The notes under the pieces: model-generated
Databases searched by the model: none
What the model saw: only the letters and a program-made list of their open reading frames with translations
Told to the model about the DNA's origin: nothing
Translations under genes and position numbers: made by a program
Shown here: positions 34,003-43,702 of the stretch, piece by piece
How positions within the stretch are numbered: position 1 is the first letter of the stretch
Layout of the letters: each line of letters starts with the position of its first letter
Assembly: GCF_916619195.1 (NCBI RefSeq)
Contig: NZ_CAKAKL010000001.1
Location: forward strand, 1,426,001 to 1,490,000
DNA length: 64,000 bases
Source: Inquilinus sp. Marseille-Q2685
Lineage (GTDB): Bacteria; Pseudomonadota; Alphaproteobacteria; DSM-16000; Inquilinaceae
Direction of reading: 5' to 3'

Positions 34003-35339
34003 CCCGCATCCTGCACCGCCAGATCCATGCCGCCTTCCCGACCGCCGTCGCCGGCCGGGGCATCGAGGTGATCGACGCCGACGGCCGGCGCTACATCGAC
34101 GCCTCCGGCGGCGCCGCCGTCTCCTGCCTCGGCCATGGCCATCCGGAGGTGATCGCCGCGCTGCACGCGCAGCTGGACCGCATGCCCTACGCCCACACCA
34201 GCTTCTTCACCAGCGAGGTGGCCGAGCGCCTGGCCGACCGGCTGGTCGAGGACGCGCCGGCCGGGCTGAGCCATGTCTACTTCACCAGCGGCGGGTCGGA
34301 GTCGGTCGAGGCGGCGCTGAAGATGGCGCGGCAGTATTTCGTCGAGATGGGCCAGCCGCAGCGCCGCCACGTCATCGCCCGGCGCCAGAGCTATCACGGC
34401 AACACGCTGGGGGCGCTGGCCACCGGCGGCAACGAATGGCGGCGGGCGCCGTTCCGGCCGCTGCTGATCGAGACCCACCACATCGATCCCTGCTTCGCCT
34501 ACCGCCTGCAGGAGCCGGGCGAGAGCGACGAGGACTATGCCGCCCGCGCCGCCCAGGCGCTGGAGGACAAGATCCTGGAGCTGGGGCCGGAGACCGTGGC
34601 CGCCTTCGTCGCCGAGACCGTGGTCGGCGCCACCATGGGCGCGGTGCCGCCGGTCGCCGACTATTTCAAGCGCATCCGCGCGATCTGCGACCGCCACGGC
34701 GTGCTGCTGATCCTGGATGAGGTGATGTGCGGCATGGGCCGCACCGGCACGCTGCACGCCTGCACGCAGGAGGGCATCGCCCCCGACCTGATGACCATCG
34801 CCAAGGGGTTGGGCGGCGGCTACCAGCCGATCGGTGCGGTGCTGCTGTCCCGCCGCCTGTTCGACGCGTTCTCCCAGGGCTCCGGCTTCTTCCAGCACGG
34901 CCACACCTATACCGGCCATCCGATGGCCTGCGCCGCCGGGCTGGCGGTGCAGGAGGTGATCCGCGGCGAGCGCCTGCTGGACAATGTCGCGGCGATGGGA
35001 GAGCGGCTGGCCCGCCGCCTGGGCGACCGTTTCGGCAACCACCCGCAGGTCGGCGACATCCGCGGCCGCGGCCTGTTCCTGGGCGTCGAGCTGGTGGCCG
35101 ACCGCGCCAGCAAGGCGCCGTTCGACCCGGCGCTGACGCTGAACGCGCGGGTCAAGCGCGAGGCGATGGCGCGCGGGCTGATGGTCTATCCGATGGGCGG
35201 CACGGTCGACGGGGTCGCGGGCGACCATGTGCTGCTGGCGCCGCCCTTCATCGTCGACGGCGCGGCGGTCGAGGCCATCGTCGAGCGCCTCGGCGACGCC
35301 GTCGATGCCGCCATCGCCGGCTTGCCGAAGGCAGCCTGA
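33999..35339 (+). CDS. Class III aminotransferase (omega-amino acid type)
   Basis: The 446-aa PLP enzyme shows the class III features: [58 protein letters not shown], the cofactor aspartate in [17 protein letters not shown], and the PLP lysine in [17 protein letters not shown]. Relatives transaminate omega-amino acids, taurine or beta-alanine with pyruvate or 2-oxoglutarate. It overlaps the RpiR stop (ATGA) and precedes a TAXI-TRAP importer, so it probably acts on the imported compound. Confidence 0.93.
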   Translation: MTRILHRQIHAAFPTAVAGRGIEVIDADGRRYIDASGGAAVSCLGHGHPEVIAALHAQLDRMPYAHTSFFTSEVAERLADRLVEDAPAGLSHVYFTSGGSESVEAALKMARQYFVEMGQPQRRHVIARRQSYHGNTLGALATGGNEWRRAPFRPLLIETHHIDPCFAYRLQEPGESDEDYAARAAQALEDKILELGPETVAAFVAETVVGATMGAVPPVADYFKRIRAICDRHGVLLILDEVMCGMGRTGTLHACTQEGIAPDLMTIAKGLGGGYQPIGAVLLSRRLFDAFSQGSGFFQHGHTYTGHPMACAAGLAVQEVIRGERLLDNVAAMGERLARRLGDRFGNHPQVGDIRGRGLFLGVELVADRASKAPFDPALTLNARVKREAMARGLMVYPMGGTVDGVAGDHVLLAPPFIVDGAAVEAIVERLGDAVDAAIAGLPKAA

Positions 35340-35404
35340 GAGATCCGGCCGACCCTCCGCCAGAGAGGGCGGCCACAGCGCACGATCAGAAGGGGAGAGA
35401 GATC

Positions 35405-36382
35405 ATGAGGCTTCAGGTCACCGCATCGCTGCTCGCGGCCGTCACCGCGGCGGCGCTGACGCTCGGCGCCGGCCCGGCCGCGGCGCAGCAGCGCTTCGTC
35501 ACCATCGGCACCGGCGGGGTCACCGGCGTCTACTACGCCGCCGGCGGCGCGATCTGCCGGCTCCTGAACAAGGACCGCAAGACCCACGGCATCCGCTGCT
35601 CGGTCGAGAGCACCGGCGGCTCGGCCTTCAACGTCAACACCATCCGGGCCGGCGAGCTGGATTTCGGCATGGCCCAGTCGGACGTGCAGTTCAACGCGCT
35701 GAACGGCGCCGGGGCGTTCAAGGAGTCCGGGGCGTTCCAGGACCTGCGGGCGGTGTTCTCGGTCCATCCCGAGCCCTTCACCGTGCTGGTGCGCAAGGAG
35801 GCCGGCGTGACCAGCTTCGCCGACCTCAAGGGCAAGCGCTTCAATGTCGGCAATCCCGGATCGGGCACCCGCGCCTCGATGGAGGAGCTGCTGGCGGCGA
35901 TGGGCTGGACCCTGGCCGATTTCTCGCTGGCCTCGGAGCTGAAGGCCGACGAGCACGGCCCGGCGCTGTGCGACGACAAGATCGACGGCTTCTTCTACGG
36001 CGTCGGCCACCCCTCGGCCAACATCCAGGACCCGACCACGACCTGCGGCGCCAGGCTGGTGTCGCTGACCGGCCCGGCGGTCGACAAGCTGCTGACCGAG
36101 AAGCCGTACTACGCCCGCGCCACCATCCCCGGCGGCCTCTACAACGCCAATCCGGACCCGACCGAGACCTATGGCGTGCTGGCGACGCTGGTGACCTCGG
36201 CCGGCACCGACGAGGAGTCGGTCTATCAGCTGGTCCGCGCCGTGTTCGAGAATTTCGACGAGTTCAAGGGCCTGCACCCGGCCTTCGCCCATCTCGACCC
36301 GAAGCAGATGATCAAGGCCGGCCTCTCCGCCCCGCTGCATCCGGGCGCCGAGCGGTATTACAAGGAGAAGGGGTGGCTGTAG
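35405..36382 (+). CDS. TAXI-family TRAP transporter solute-binding protein
   Basis: The 325-aa precursor has a signal peptide ([20 protein letters not shown], cleavage near AAAQQ) and the TAXI signature [20 protein letters not shown], then [40 protein letters not shown] and [19 protein letters not shown] proteins capture glutamate-like or other organic anions for fused TRAP permeases, the gene found 190 bases downstream. AAGGGGAGAGAG precedes the ATG. Substrate unknown; the aminotransferase next door hints at an amino compound. Confidence 0.93.
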   Translation: MRLQVTASLLAAVTAAALTLGAGPAAAQQRFVTIGTGGVTGVYYAAGGAICRLLNKDRKTHGIRCSVESTGGSAFNVNTIRAGELDFGMAQSDVQFNALNGAGAFKESGAFQDLRAVFSVHPEPFTVLVRKEAGVTSFADLKGKRFNVGNPGSGTRASMEELLAAMGWTLADFSLASELKADEHGPALCDDKIDGFFYGVGHPSANIQDPTTTCGARLVSLTGPAVDKLLTEKPYYARATIPGGLYNANPDPTETYGVLATLVTSAGTDEESVYQLVRAVFENFDEFKGLHPAFAHLDPKQMIKAGLSAPLHPGAERYYKEKGWL

Positions 36383-36418
36383 AGGTGGGGTGTCGCCGAA
36401 GAGGAGCCCACCTTTTCT

Positions 36419-36494
36419 GTCATTGCCGGGCTTGACCCGGCAATCCAGAGAGCGTCGACAGATTCTGGATGCCCGGGTCAAGCCCGGGCATGAC
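36419..36494. repeat. Palindromic dispersed repeat, copy 2
   Basis: GTCATTGCCGGGCTTGACCC...CAATCCAGAG then ATTCTGGATGCCCGGGTC...CGGGCATGAC: this is the reverse complement of the copy at 25221-25296, with a different 14-base centre. It sits between the TAXI binding protein and the TRAP permease genes and would form two hairpins in the mRNA. Confidence 0.85.
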
Positions 36495-36571
36495 AAAAAA
36501 AGGGGCCGCTTCCTCTTCTGACGACCTCGCCAACCTCCACCTCCAACACCAACAAACAGGGAGAGGCGGTC

Positions 36572-39199
36572 ATGACCGACACGCCGGGGCTGCAGCCCAG
36601 CGCGGAGCTGGAGCAGCTCGTCGCCGAAGCCGATACCGGCGGCCGCAGGCCGACCGGCGTCGCAGCCACCCTGCTGGCCGCCGTCGCCATCGCCTGGTCG
36701 CTGTTCCAGCTGTGGTACGCCTCGCCCCTGCCCTTCCGGCTCGGCTTCGGCGTGTTCAACGACACCGAGGCGCGGGCGATCCATCTGGGCTTCGCCCTGT
36801 TCCTGGCCTTCACCGCTTATCCCGCCTTCGCCCGGTCGCGCCGCGACCGGGTGCCGGCGGCCGACTGGATCCTGGCCGTCCTCGGCGCCTTCGCCGGCGC
36901 CTATCTGTTCCTGTTCTACCGCGAGCTGGCGCAGCGCCCGGGCCAGCCGACGACGCTGGACCTCGTCACCGCCGGCGCCGGCATCCTGCTGCTCCTGGAG
37001 GCGACGCGGCGGGCGCTGGGCCTGCCGATGGTCGGCGTCGCCCTGCTGTTCATCCTGTTCACCTTCGCCGGCCCCTGGATGCCCGAGGTGGTGCAGCACA
37101 AGGGCGCGTCGCTGTCCAAGTTCCTGCAGCATCAGTGGCTGACCACCGAGGGCATCTTCGGCATCGCGCTGGGCGTCTCGACCAGCTTCGTCTTCCTGTT
37201 CGTGCTGTTCGGCACGCTGCTGGACAAGGCCGGGGCAGGCAACTGGATGATGCAGATCTCGATCGCGCTGCTGGGCCATCTGCGCGGCGGGCCGGCCAAG
37301 GTGGCGGTGGTGTCCTCTGCGCTGAACGGCGTGGTCTCCGGCTCCTCCGTCTCCAACGTCGTGTCGGGCGGCATCTTCACCATCCCGCTGATGAAGCGCA
37401 CCGGCCTGTCCGGCGTGAAGGCCGGGGCGATCGAGGCCGCGTCCTCGATCAACGGCCAGATCATGCCGCCGGTGATGGGCGCCGCCGCCTTCCTGATGGT
37501 CGAGTATGTCGGCATCCCCTATTCCGAGATCGTCAAGCACGCGCTGCTGCCGGCCGTCGCCTCCTATGTCGCGCTGCTCTACATCGTCCATCTCGAGGCG
37601 CTGAAGATCGGCAGCCAGCCGATCCCGCGCGAGCACGTGGCGCTGAAGTCACGGCTGCTGCGCACCGGCCTCGGCCTCAGCGGCACGGTCGCCGCGATCG
37701 GCCTGCTCTACTACGGCATCCTCGGCGTGCAGGCGGCCTTCGGCGGCGCGGCGGCCTGGGTTCTGGCGCTGGCCGGGCTCGTCCTCTACGGCGCCAGCCT
37801 GGCCTATGCCGCGCGCTTCCCCGACCTCGCCATCGACGACCCGGACACGCCGCTCCTGCACCTGCCCCGCGCCTGGGACGTGACCCGCACCGGCCTCGAC
37901 TTCCTGATCCCGCTGGTGGTGCTGCTGTGGTGCCTGATGGTGGAGCAGATGTCGCCCGGCCTGTCGGCCTTCTGGGCGACCGCCGCCATCATCGGCATCC
38001 TGGCCACCCGCGGGCCGCTGCTGGCCCTGTTCCGGCGTCAGGACACGCGGCAGGCGCTGCGCCGGTCGCTGGCCGAGCTGGTCGACGGGCTGGGCCTCGG
38101 CGCCCGCAACATGATCGGCATCGCCGTCGCCACCGCCACGGCCGGAATCGTGGTCGGCACCGTCACCTTGACCGGGCTCGGCCTGATGATGACCGAGCTG
38201 GTCGAGGCCGTGTCCGGCGGCAACGTCATGATCATGCTGGCGATGATCGCGCTGGTCAGCCTGGTGCTGGGCATGGGCATCCCGACCACCGCCAACTACA
38301 TCCTGGTGGCGACGCTGATGGCGCCGGTGGTGGTGGAGCTGGGCGCCCAGGCCGGCCTCGCCATCCCGCTGATCGCGGTGCATCTCTTCGTGTTCTATTT
38401 CGGCATCATGGCCGACATCACCCCGCCGGTCGGCCTGGCCGCCTTCGCCGCCGCCGCGATCTCGCGCGAGGACCCGATCAGGACCGGGTTCCAGGGCGCG
38501 CTCTATTCGCTGCGCACGGCGGTGCTGCCCTTCGTCTTCGTGTTCAACCCCGGCATGCTGCTGATCGGGGTCGAGAGCTGGGCCGACCTCGCCGCCATCG
38601 TCACCATCACCTTCGCCGCCGTGCTGCTGTTCTCCGCCGCCACCATGGGCTATTTCGTCACCCGGTCGCGGCTGTGGGAGAGCGCGCTGCTGCTGGTCGC
38701 GTGCTTCGCCCTGTTCCGGCCGGACTGGTGGCTCGACCGGTTCTATCCCGCGACCGTCACCCAGCCCCCCGCCACCTTCCTGGCCGAGGTCGCGGCGGCG
38801 CCGGCCGGCCATCGCCTGACCTTCGTGGTCGAAGGCATCTCGATCGAGGGCGAGGATGTGCGCAAGACGGTCAGCCTGCCGCTCGGCGAGCCGCAGCCCG
38901 ACCCGGCCCAGCGCCTGCGCGCGGCGGGCCTCCGCGTCAGCACGCTGGGCGACGGGGTGACGATCACCGATGTCGGCTTCGGTTCCTACGCCCGGCGCAC
39001 CGGTCTCGAGGCCGGCTACGACATCGCCGCAGTGCTGAAGCCGGCGGACCGGCCGCCGCATCTCTGGGTCTATCTGCCGGCGCTGGCGCTGGTGGGGCTG
39101 GTCGCCCTGCTGCAATGGGGACGCACCGGCGGGCTGCGCCGGACGTCCGGCGGCACCCCGCGTCAGGACGGGTTGGCGGCGAAGACCTCGGAGCAGTAG
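36572..39199 (+). CDS. Fused TRAP transporter permease (DctQ-DctM, with DUF3394 tail)
   Basis: The 875-aa membrane protein fuses the small (DctQ-like, about residues 25-160) and large (DctM-like, about 185-640) TRAP subunits: GNWMMQISIALLGHLRGGPA, VSSALNGVVSGSSVSNVVSG, SINGQIMPPVMGAAAFLMVE, LVLGMGIPTTANYILVATLM and FGIMADITPPVGLAAFAAAA. After about residue 690 comes a C-terminal DUF3394 part with a soluble PDZ-like stretch and a last helix. It is a sodium-dependent importer working with the TAXI protein upstream. Its last 37 bases overlap the convergent lipoprotein gene. Confidence 0.93.
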   Translation: MTDTPGLQPSAELEQLVAEADTGGRRPTGVAATLLAAVAIAWSLFQLWYASPLPFRLGFGVFNDTEARAIHLGFALFLAFTAYPAFARSRRDRVPAADWILAVLGAFAGAYLFLFYRELAQRPGQPTTLDLVTAGAGILLLLEATRRALGLPMVGVALLFILFTFAGPWMPEVVQHKGASLSKFLQHQWLTTEGIFGIALGVSTSFVFLFVLFGTLLDKAGAGNWMMQISIALLGHLRGGPAKVAVVSSALNGVVSGSSVSNVVSGGIFTIPLMKRTGLSGVKAGAIEAASSINGQIMPPVMGAAAFLMVEYVGIPYSEIVKHALLPAVASYVALLYIVHLEALKIGSQPIPREHVALKSRLLRTGLGLSGTVAAIGLLYYGILGVQAAFGGAAAWVLALAGLVLYGASLAYAARFPDLAIDDPDTPLLHLPRAWDVTRTGLDFLIPLVVLLWCLMVEQMSPGLSAFWATAAIIGILATRGPLLALFRRQDTRQALRRSLAELVDGLGLGARNMIGIAVATATAGIVVGTVTLTGLGLMMTELVEAVSGGNVMIMLAMIALVSLVLGMGIPTTANYILVATLMAPVVVELGAQAGLAIPLIAVHLFVFYFGIMADITPPVGLAAFAAAAISREDPIRTGFQGALYSLRTAVLPFVFVFNPGMLLIGVESWADLAAIVTITFAAVLLFSAATMGYFVTRSRLWESALLLVACFALFRPDWWLDRFYPATVTQPPATFLAEVAAAPAGHRLTFVVEGISIEGEDVRKTVSLPLGEPQPDPAQRLRAAGLRVSTLGDGVTITDVGFGSYARRTGLEAGYDIAAVLKPADRPPHLWVYLPALALVGLVALLQWGRTGGLRRTSGGTPRQDGLAAKTSEQ

Positions 39200-39534
39200 A
39201 TGGTGTTGCCGCCGGCCAGAACGAAGAACACTACGTCCTGGCTGTTGGTCAGCGCCGTGACGGAGCAGGTGATCGGCAGGACCTGGTCGTCGATGGTCTT
39301 GGTGTCGTGCCGCTCCCACACCAGCTTGCGGCCGCCTTCCTTGGTGGGGGTGTCCTGATCGGGCGGGCCGAGATCGGCGATCATCTGGGCCGAGGGGTGG
39401 TCCTGGTAAGGGGCGATCCGCTTGCCGAAGCTCTCTCGCGCCGCCGCGGTCACGCTCTCGGCCGTCTCCGGCTCGGCGCAGGCGGCGAGCAGCAGGACGG
39501 CGGCGACGGCGGCCAGCGATCTCGAAACGGGCAA
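39163..39534 (-). CDS. Small predicted lipoprotein, probable TTG start
   Basis: The frame encodes a signal with lipobox LAAVAAVLLLAAC, then a mature domain of about 100 residues (ESFGKRIAPYQDHPSAQMIA, LVWERHDTKTIDDQVLP, CSVTALTNSQDVVFFVLAGG) with two further cysteines that may pair. I do not recognise a family. No ATG lies between the preceding gene and the signal peptide; TTG 39534 follows GGAG by seven bases and gives a normal 18-residue signal, so I choose it over a far-upstream ATG. The gene overlaps the end of the TRAP permease gene tail to tail. Confidence 0.65.
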   Translation of the reverse strand: MPVSRSLAAVAAVLLLAACAEPETAESVTAAARESFGKRIAPYQDHPSAQMIADLGPPDQDTPTKEGGRKLVWERHDTKTIDDQVLPITCSVTALTNSQDVVFFVLAGGNTIYCSEVFAANPS

Positions 39535-39607
39535 CAGGAGTCTCCGGCCAGCGGGTGCGATCGGTCTCCAGCGTGTACACGCCAGGGACGGAGCGGTCCA
39601 GCGGAGC

Positions 39608-40303
39608 CTACAGCGGCTGCAGCCCGAAGCGGCCCAGCTCACCCGGCGGGAATGGCGCCACCGACAGCACGTAGACGACATGGAACGGCTCGGCCCCGCC
39701 CGACCGGAACACCGGCAGCCATGCGGGCGAGAAGCCGGCGGCCTGCGCCCGGGCAACGAAGCCTGGATCCTCGAAGGCGGACCAGACCATCAGGATCCCG
39801 TCGGCCTTGAGCGCCCGGCGCAGGGTGCCGAGGCCGTCCAGCCCGTAGAGCGCCGCGTTCGCGGCGGCGGAGAGCGGCTTCGGCCCATTGTCGACGTCGA
39901 GGAGGATGACGTCGCGGGCAGGGCCTTCAGCCGCCACCGCCAGAACATCGCCGTGCCGGATCCGGACATTGCCGAGCTGATCCCCGAGCGAGGGCGGCTT
40001 CGTCCAGCGATCGAACCAGCGGATCACCGCGTCGGACAGTTCGGCCACCGTGACGCGGCCGGCCCCGCCGAGATGCCGGACCAGGCTGGCCAGGGTGAAG
40101 CCGAGGCCGAGGCCGCCGACCAGCACCTCGGGGTCGGGGCCGCGCGCCAGCCGGGCGGCGAGCTCGCCCAGCCGGTCCTCCGACTCGTGATAGGCGCCGT
40201 TCATCAGCTCCCAGCCGTCGACCCGGATCATGTAGACGCCGCCGCGCTCGTAGAGGCCGAGCACGCTGTCCCCGAGCGCCGCGCTGTCCACATGGATCCA
40301 CAT
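39608..40303 (-). CDS. Spermidine synthase-like Rossmann methyltransferase-fold protein
   Basis: The 231-aa protein resembles the polyamine-synthase superfamily: ALGDSVLGLYERGGVYMIRV near the start, PEVLVGGLGLGFTLASLV (SAM/decarboxylated-SAM glycine loop GGLGLGFT), VTVAELSDAVIRWF and DVILLDVDNGPKPL. The gate Asp pair of true spermidine synthases (D-x-x-D) is not clear, so it could be a methyltransferase-like orphan. The ATG at 40303 follows AAAGGAC closely. It lies downstream of, and separate from, the EmrAB operon on the same strand. Confidence 0.75.
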   Translation of the reverse strand: MWIHVDSAALGDSVLGLYERGGVYMIRVDGWELMNGAYHESEDRLGELAARLARGPDPEVLVGGLGLGFTLASLVRHLGGAGRVTVAELSDAVIRWFDRWTKPPSLGDQLGNVRIRHGDVLAVAAEGPARDVILLDVDNGPKPLSAAANAALYGLDGLGTLRRALKADGILMVWSAFEDPGFVARAQAAGFSPAWLPVFRSGGAEPFHVVYVLSVAPFPPGELGRFGLQPL

Positions 40304-40353
40304 CGTCCGTCCTTTCTTCCGGCCGCGGATCTTGGCCGCGACCGGCGGACGGA

Positions 40354-41937
40354 TCAATGCGCGTCGGCCGACGGAGCCTTGCGCGGCGCCACCTTGCGCA
40401 TCAGCGGCACCATCAGCGCAGCGATGGTCAGGCAGGCGCACAGCACCAGGAAGGCGTCGGCATAGGTCAGGGTCTGGGCCTCGCGCATCGTCAGCGACCA
40501 CAGCTGCCGCAGCGCCGCCTCGTGCCCGCGCTGGGCGTCGCCGCCCAGGGCGACGGTCTGGGCCGCGGCCACCTTCTGCACCAGATCCACCGCCGCCGGG
40601 TTGGCCGGGGTCAGGTGCTCCGCCAGCCGCAGAAAGTGCAGGTTGGTGCGGTCGTTCAGGATGGTGGCGCAGGCGGCGATACCGATGGCGCCGCCGAGAT
40701 TGCGCATCAGGTTGAAGAGGCCGGAGGCGAGCTTCAGCCGGTCCGGCGCCAAGCCGCCGAGGGTCAGGGTCACCGCCGGCGCCACCGCGAATTGCTGCGA
40801 GAAGCCGCGGAAGGCCTGGGGCAGCAGGAATTCGCGCCAGCCCCAGTCATGGGTGATCGGGGTGAAGTTCCACAGCGAGAAGGCGAAGCAGGCCAGGCCG
40901 AACATCATCAGCCAGCGCAGGTCGAAGCGCTTGGCGCACCAGGCGTATACCGGGATGGCCATGATCTGGAACACGCCGGTGGAGAACACCGTCAGGCCGA
41001 TGTCGTAGGCGCTGAAGTCGCGCACCCGGCCGAGGAACTGCGGCGTCAGGTAGATGGTCGAGAACAGGCCGATGCCGGTGACGAAGGAGAAGAAGCAGCC
41101 GAGCGCGAAATTGCGGCTCTTCAGCGCCCGCAGGTCTACCACCGGCCGCGCGAAGGTCAGGCTGCGCCAGACGAACAGCACGCCGCTGACCGCCGCGATC
41201 CAGGCGGTGGCGCGGATGGTGTCGTCGCCGAACCAGTCCCAGCGCGGCCCTTCCTCCAGCGTGTATTCGAGGCAGCCGAGGAACAGCGCCATCAGCGCCA
41301 TGCCGGGATAGTCGGCGCCGCGCAGCAGCGACCAGTCCGGCCTGTCGATCTTCACCAGCATCGGCACGACGATGGTGATGAACACGCCGGGGACCAGATT
41401 GACGAAGAACAGCCAGTGCCAGGAGTAGTTGTCGGTGATCCAGCCGCCGATGGTGGGGCCAAGCGTCGGCGCCAGCGAGGACAGGGCGCCGATGGTGGCG
41501 GCGGCAACCACCACCTTCGGCCCCTGGAAGAAGGCGAAGGCGGCGGTGAACACGGTCGGGATCATCGACCCGCCGAGGAAGCCCTGCAGCGCCCGGAAGG
41601 CGATCATGCTGTTGATGTCCCAGGCCCAGCCGCACAGCAGGCTGGTCAGGGTGAAGCCGGCGGCGGAGACGCTGAACAGCCAGCGCGTCGACATCACCCG
41701 CGACAGCCAGCCGGACAGCGGGATGACGATGATCTCGGCGATCAGGTAGCTGGTCTGCACCCAGGCGGTCTCGTCGACGCCGGCGGACAGGCCGCCGCCG
41801 ATGTCGCGCAGCGAGGCCGAGACGATCTGGATGTCGAGCAGGGCGATGAAGAAGCCGACGCACATCACGGCGAAGGCGAAGATCTTCTGGCCCTCGGTGA
41901 GCCCGGCGACTCCCGATGGGGCTACGGCGGCGCTCAT
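40354..41937 (-). CDS. DHA2 MFS multidrug efflux transporter, EmrB-like
   Basis: The 527-aa protein has about 14 helices with EmrB signatures: FFIALLDIQIVSASLRDIGG (motif D1), SYLIAEIIVIPLSGWLSRVM, FRALQGFLGGSMIPTVFTAA, and LAPTLGPTIGGWITDNYSWH (motif C). EmrB exports hydrophobic drugs and organic anions through a TolC-type channel with EmrA as adaptor. Its ATG overlaps the emrA stop (ATGA). Control is presumably by the HxlR-type regulator at the head of the operon. Confidence 0.93.
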   Translation of the reverse strand: MSAAVAPSGVAGLTEGQKIFAFAVMCVGFFIALLDIQIVSASLRDIGGGLSAGVDETAWVQTSYLIAEIIVIPLSGWLSRVMSTRWLFSVSAAGFTLTSLLCGWAWDINSMIAFRALQGFLGGSMIPTVFTAAFAFFQGPKVVVAAATIGALSSLAPTLGPTIGGWITDNYSWHWLFFVNLVPGVFITIVVPMLVKIDRPDWSLLRGADYPGMALMALFLGCLEYTLEEGPRWDWFGDDTIRATAWIAAVSGVLFVWRSLTFARPVVDLRALKSRNFALGCFFSFVTGIGLFSTIYLTPQFLGRVRDFSAYDIGLTVFSTGVFQIMAIPVYAWCAKRFDLRWLMMFGLACFAFSLWNFTPITHDWGWREFLLPQAFRGFSQQFAVAPAVTLTLGGLAPDRLKLASGLFNLMRNLGGAIGIAACATILNDRTNLHFLRLAEHLTPANPAAVDLVQKVAAAQTVALGGDAQRGHEAALRQLWSLTMREAQTLTYADAFLVLCACLTIAALMVPLMRKVAPRKAPSADAH

Positions 41938-43037
41938 TTCCCTTCCCGCTGGTCGACATATGCCGTCACCGACAGTCCGGGCCGCAGCCGGCCCAGGGCC
42001 GACGCGTCGCCGTCGAGCAGGATGCGCACCGGCACGCGCTGCACGATCTTGGTGAAGTTGCCGGTCGCGTTCTCCGGCGGCAGCACGCTGAACTGGGCGC
42101 CGGTGGCCGGCGCCAGGCTGGCGACATGGCCGTGGAACACCTCGCTCGGCAGCACGTCGGCCGTCACCGTCGCCGCCTGGCCCGGTCGCATCTGGGCCAG
42201 CTGCGTCTCCTTGAAATTGGCGTCGACCCACAGGCCGTTGGCGGGCACGACCGACAGCAGCTGCGACCCTACTGTGGCGTAGGCGCCCTCCTGGGCGGCG
42301 CGGTTGCCGATGGTGCCGTCGATCGGCGCCCGGATCTCGGTGTAGCCGAGATTGAGCTGCGCCGTGTCGCGGTCCGCGACGGCCGCGGCCAGCGCCGCCC
42401 GGGCCTGCTGCTTCTGGGTGTCGATGACGTCGAGCTGGCGCTGCGCCGCCTCCAGCGTCGCCAGCGCCTTCTGGCCGTCGGCCACCGCCTGCTTGTAATC
42501 GGCATCCGCCTTCTGGAAGGTCTGGACCGAGGCGAAGGACCGGGCCGAGAGCTGCTGGTAGCGCACCTGGTCGTCGCGGGTGCGGACGATCTCGGCATCG
42601 GCTGCAGCGATACCGGCCTGAGCCTGGGCGATCACCGCCTGTTGCAGCCGATACGTGGAATCGAGATTGGCCAAGGTCGCATTCTGCTGCGCCACCGCGG
42701 CCTCGGCCTTGGCCAGCGCCGCGCGATAGTCGCGGTCGTCCAGCCTGACCAGTAGGTCGCCGGCATGCACCGCCTGGTTGTCGGTCACCGCCAGGGTGGC
42801 GACGAAGCCGGCGACCTTCGGTGCGATCACGGTGATGTTGCCGCCGACATAGGCGTCGTCGGTGCTCTGGAAGAAACGGCCGACCGTCCACCAGTTGTGG
42901 CCGTACCAGCCGCCACCCAGGACGAGGGCCAACGCCAGGCCGGACAGGGCCAGACGCTTCTTCGTCAGCCGCGGCTTCCGCGCCACGGGCGCCTGGACGG
43001 GGGTCGAGGTGTCGCGGTCGAGGACGATGGCGTTCAC
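41934..43037 (-). CDS. HlyD/EmrA-family membrane fusion protein
   Basis: The 367-aa adaptor has one N-terminal membrane helix (LALSGLALALVLGGGWYGHN), a lipoyl-like half STDDAYVGGNITVIAPKVAG, a long coiled-coil hairpin (about 105-215), and the barrel part IRAPIDGTIGNRAAQEGAYA with VDANFKETQLAQMRPGQAAT, all diagnostic of EmrA. It bridges EmrB to an outer membrane channel. The start is a GTG at 43037, overlapping the regulator stop as GTGA; no ATG precedes the basic N-terminus. Confidence 0.92.
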   Translation of the reverse strand: MNAIVLDRDTSTPVQAPVARKPRLTKKRLALSGLALALVLGGGWYGHNWWTVGRFFQSTDDAYVGGNITVIAPKVAGFVATLAVTDNQAVHAGDLLVRLDDRDYRAALAKAEAAVAQQNATLANLDSTYRLQQAVIAQAQAGIAAADAEIVRTRDDQVRYQQLSARSFASVQTFQKADADYKQAVADGQKALATLEAAQRQLDVIDTQKQQARAALAAAVADRDTAQLNLGYTEIRAPIDGTIGNRAAQEGAYATVGSQLLSVVPANGLWVDANFKETQLAQMRPGQAATVTADVLPSEVFHGHVASLAPATGAQFSVLPPENATGNFTKIVQRVPVRILLDGDASALGRLRPGLSVTAYVDQREGK

Positions 43038-43540
43038 GGCATGGCCTCCTGGGGCATGAAAGCGGCGCGGGCCAGCCGGTGCCGGGTGCGCTCGTCGGCC
43101 GCGGGGCCCGGGCCGGGCCTGAACTCGCGCGGGGTCATGATCCGGCCGCTGTTCCGGTCGAACAGCACCGGGTCGGCGACGGCGCCGGTCTCGCGGTCGA
43201 CCAGCTGGACGCTGGCCCCCTCCGGCGCGAAATGGCGGTTGCCCCAGGCGATCAGCGACCAGACCACGGACCGGAAGTCGCGGCCGATCCCGGTCAGCAC
43301 ATACTCGTCGCGCGGCGGCTTCTCGCTGTAGCGGCGCCGCCGCAGCAGGCCGGCCTCGACCCGGCTGTTCAGCCGCCGGGTCAGCATATTGGGGGCGATG
43401 CCCAGGGCCTTCTGGAACTCGTCGAAGCGGGTCGCGCCGTAATAGGCCTCCCGCAGGATCTCGATGCTCCACCATTCGCCGACCCGCTCCAGACTGCGGC
43501 CGACGGGACATTGCTGGTTGCCGAAGCTCTTGCGCTGCAT
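43034..43540 (-). CDS. HxlR-family winged-helix regulator
   Basis: The 168-aa protein has the HxlR pattern: CPVGRSLERVGEWWSIEILR with the single conserved Cys10-11 region (QQCPVG), GATRFDEFQKALGIAPNMLTRRL as recognition helices and RDEYVLTGIGRDF as wing. HxlR proteins often sense electrophiles or oxidants through that cysteine. It is the first gene of an emrA-emrB operon and is preceded by a candidate operator at 43567-43596, so it most likely controls the pump and itself. The C-terminal 50 residues are an extension beyond the usual 110-120. Confidence 0.9.
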   Translation of the reverse strand: MQRKSFGNQQCPVGRSLERVGEWWSIEILREAYYGATRFDEFQKALGIAPNMLTRRLNSRVEAGLLRRRRYSEKPPRDEYVLTGIGRDFRSVVWSLIAWGNRHFAPEGASVQLVDRETGAVADPVLFDRNSGRIMTPREFRPGPGPAADERTRHRLARAAFMPQEAMP

Positions 43541-43566
43541 GGCGATGTCTGCGCCACTATTGAATG

Positions 43567-43596
43567 ATGATAGTCATATAATTCCATTACTATCAT
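43567..43596. promoter_or_regulatory. Candidate HxlR operator
   Basis: ATGATAGT and ACTATCAT are perfect 8-bp inverted arms separated by 14 AT-rich bases, 27 bases before the HxlR start. The AT-richness in a GC-rich setting and the symmetry support a promoter-operator. Confidence 0.65.
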
Positions 43597-43702
43597 TTTG
43601 CAAGTGACTTTGGACGGCCGAAACGGACATGGCCGGGCACGAGGCCCGGCCATAGGCTGAACAGCGCGGTCCGACGCGGCTTGTGGAATCCTAGGCGGCC
43701 GG

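Noticed and set aside
36469-39810. A 1113-codon plus-strand frame parallel to the TRAP permease
   Set aside because: It is the +1 frame of the permease gene, highly charged where the permease has clear membrane helices and family signatures.
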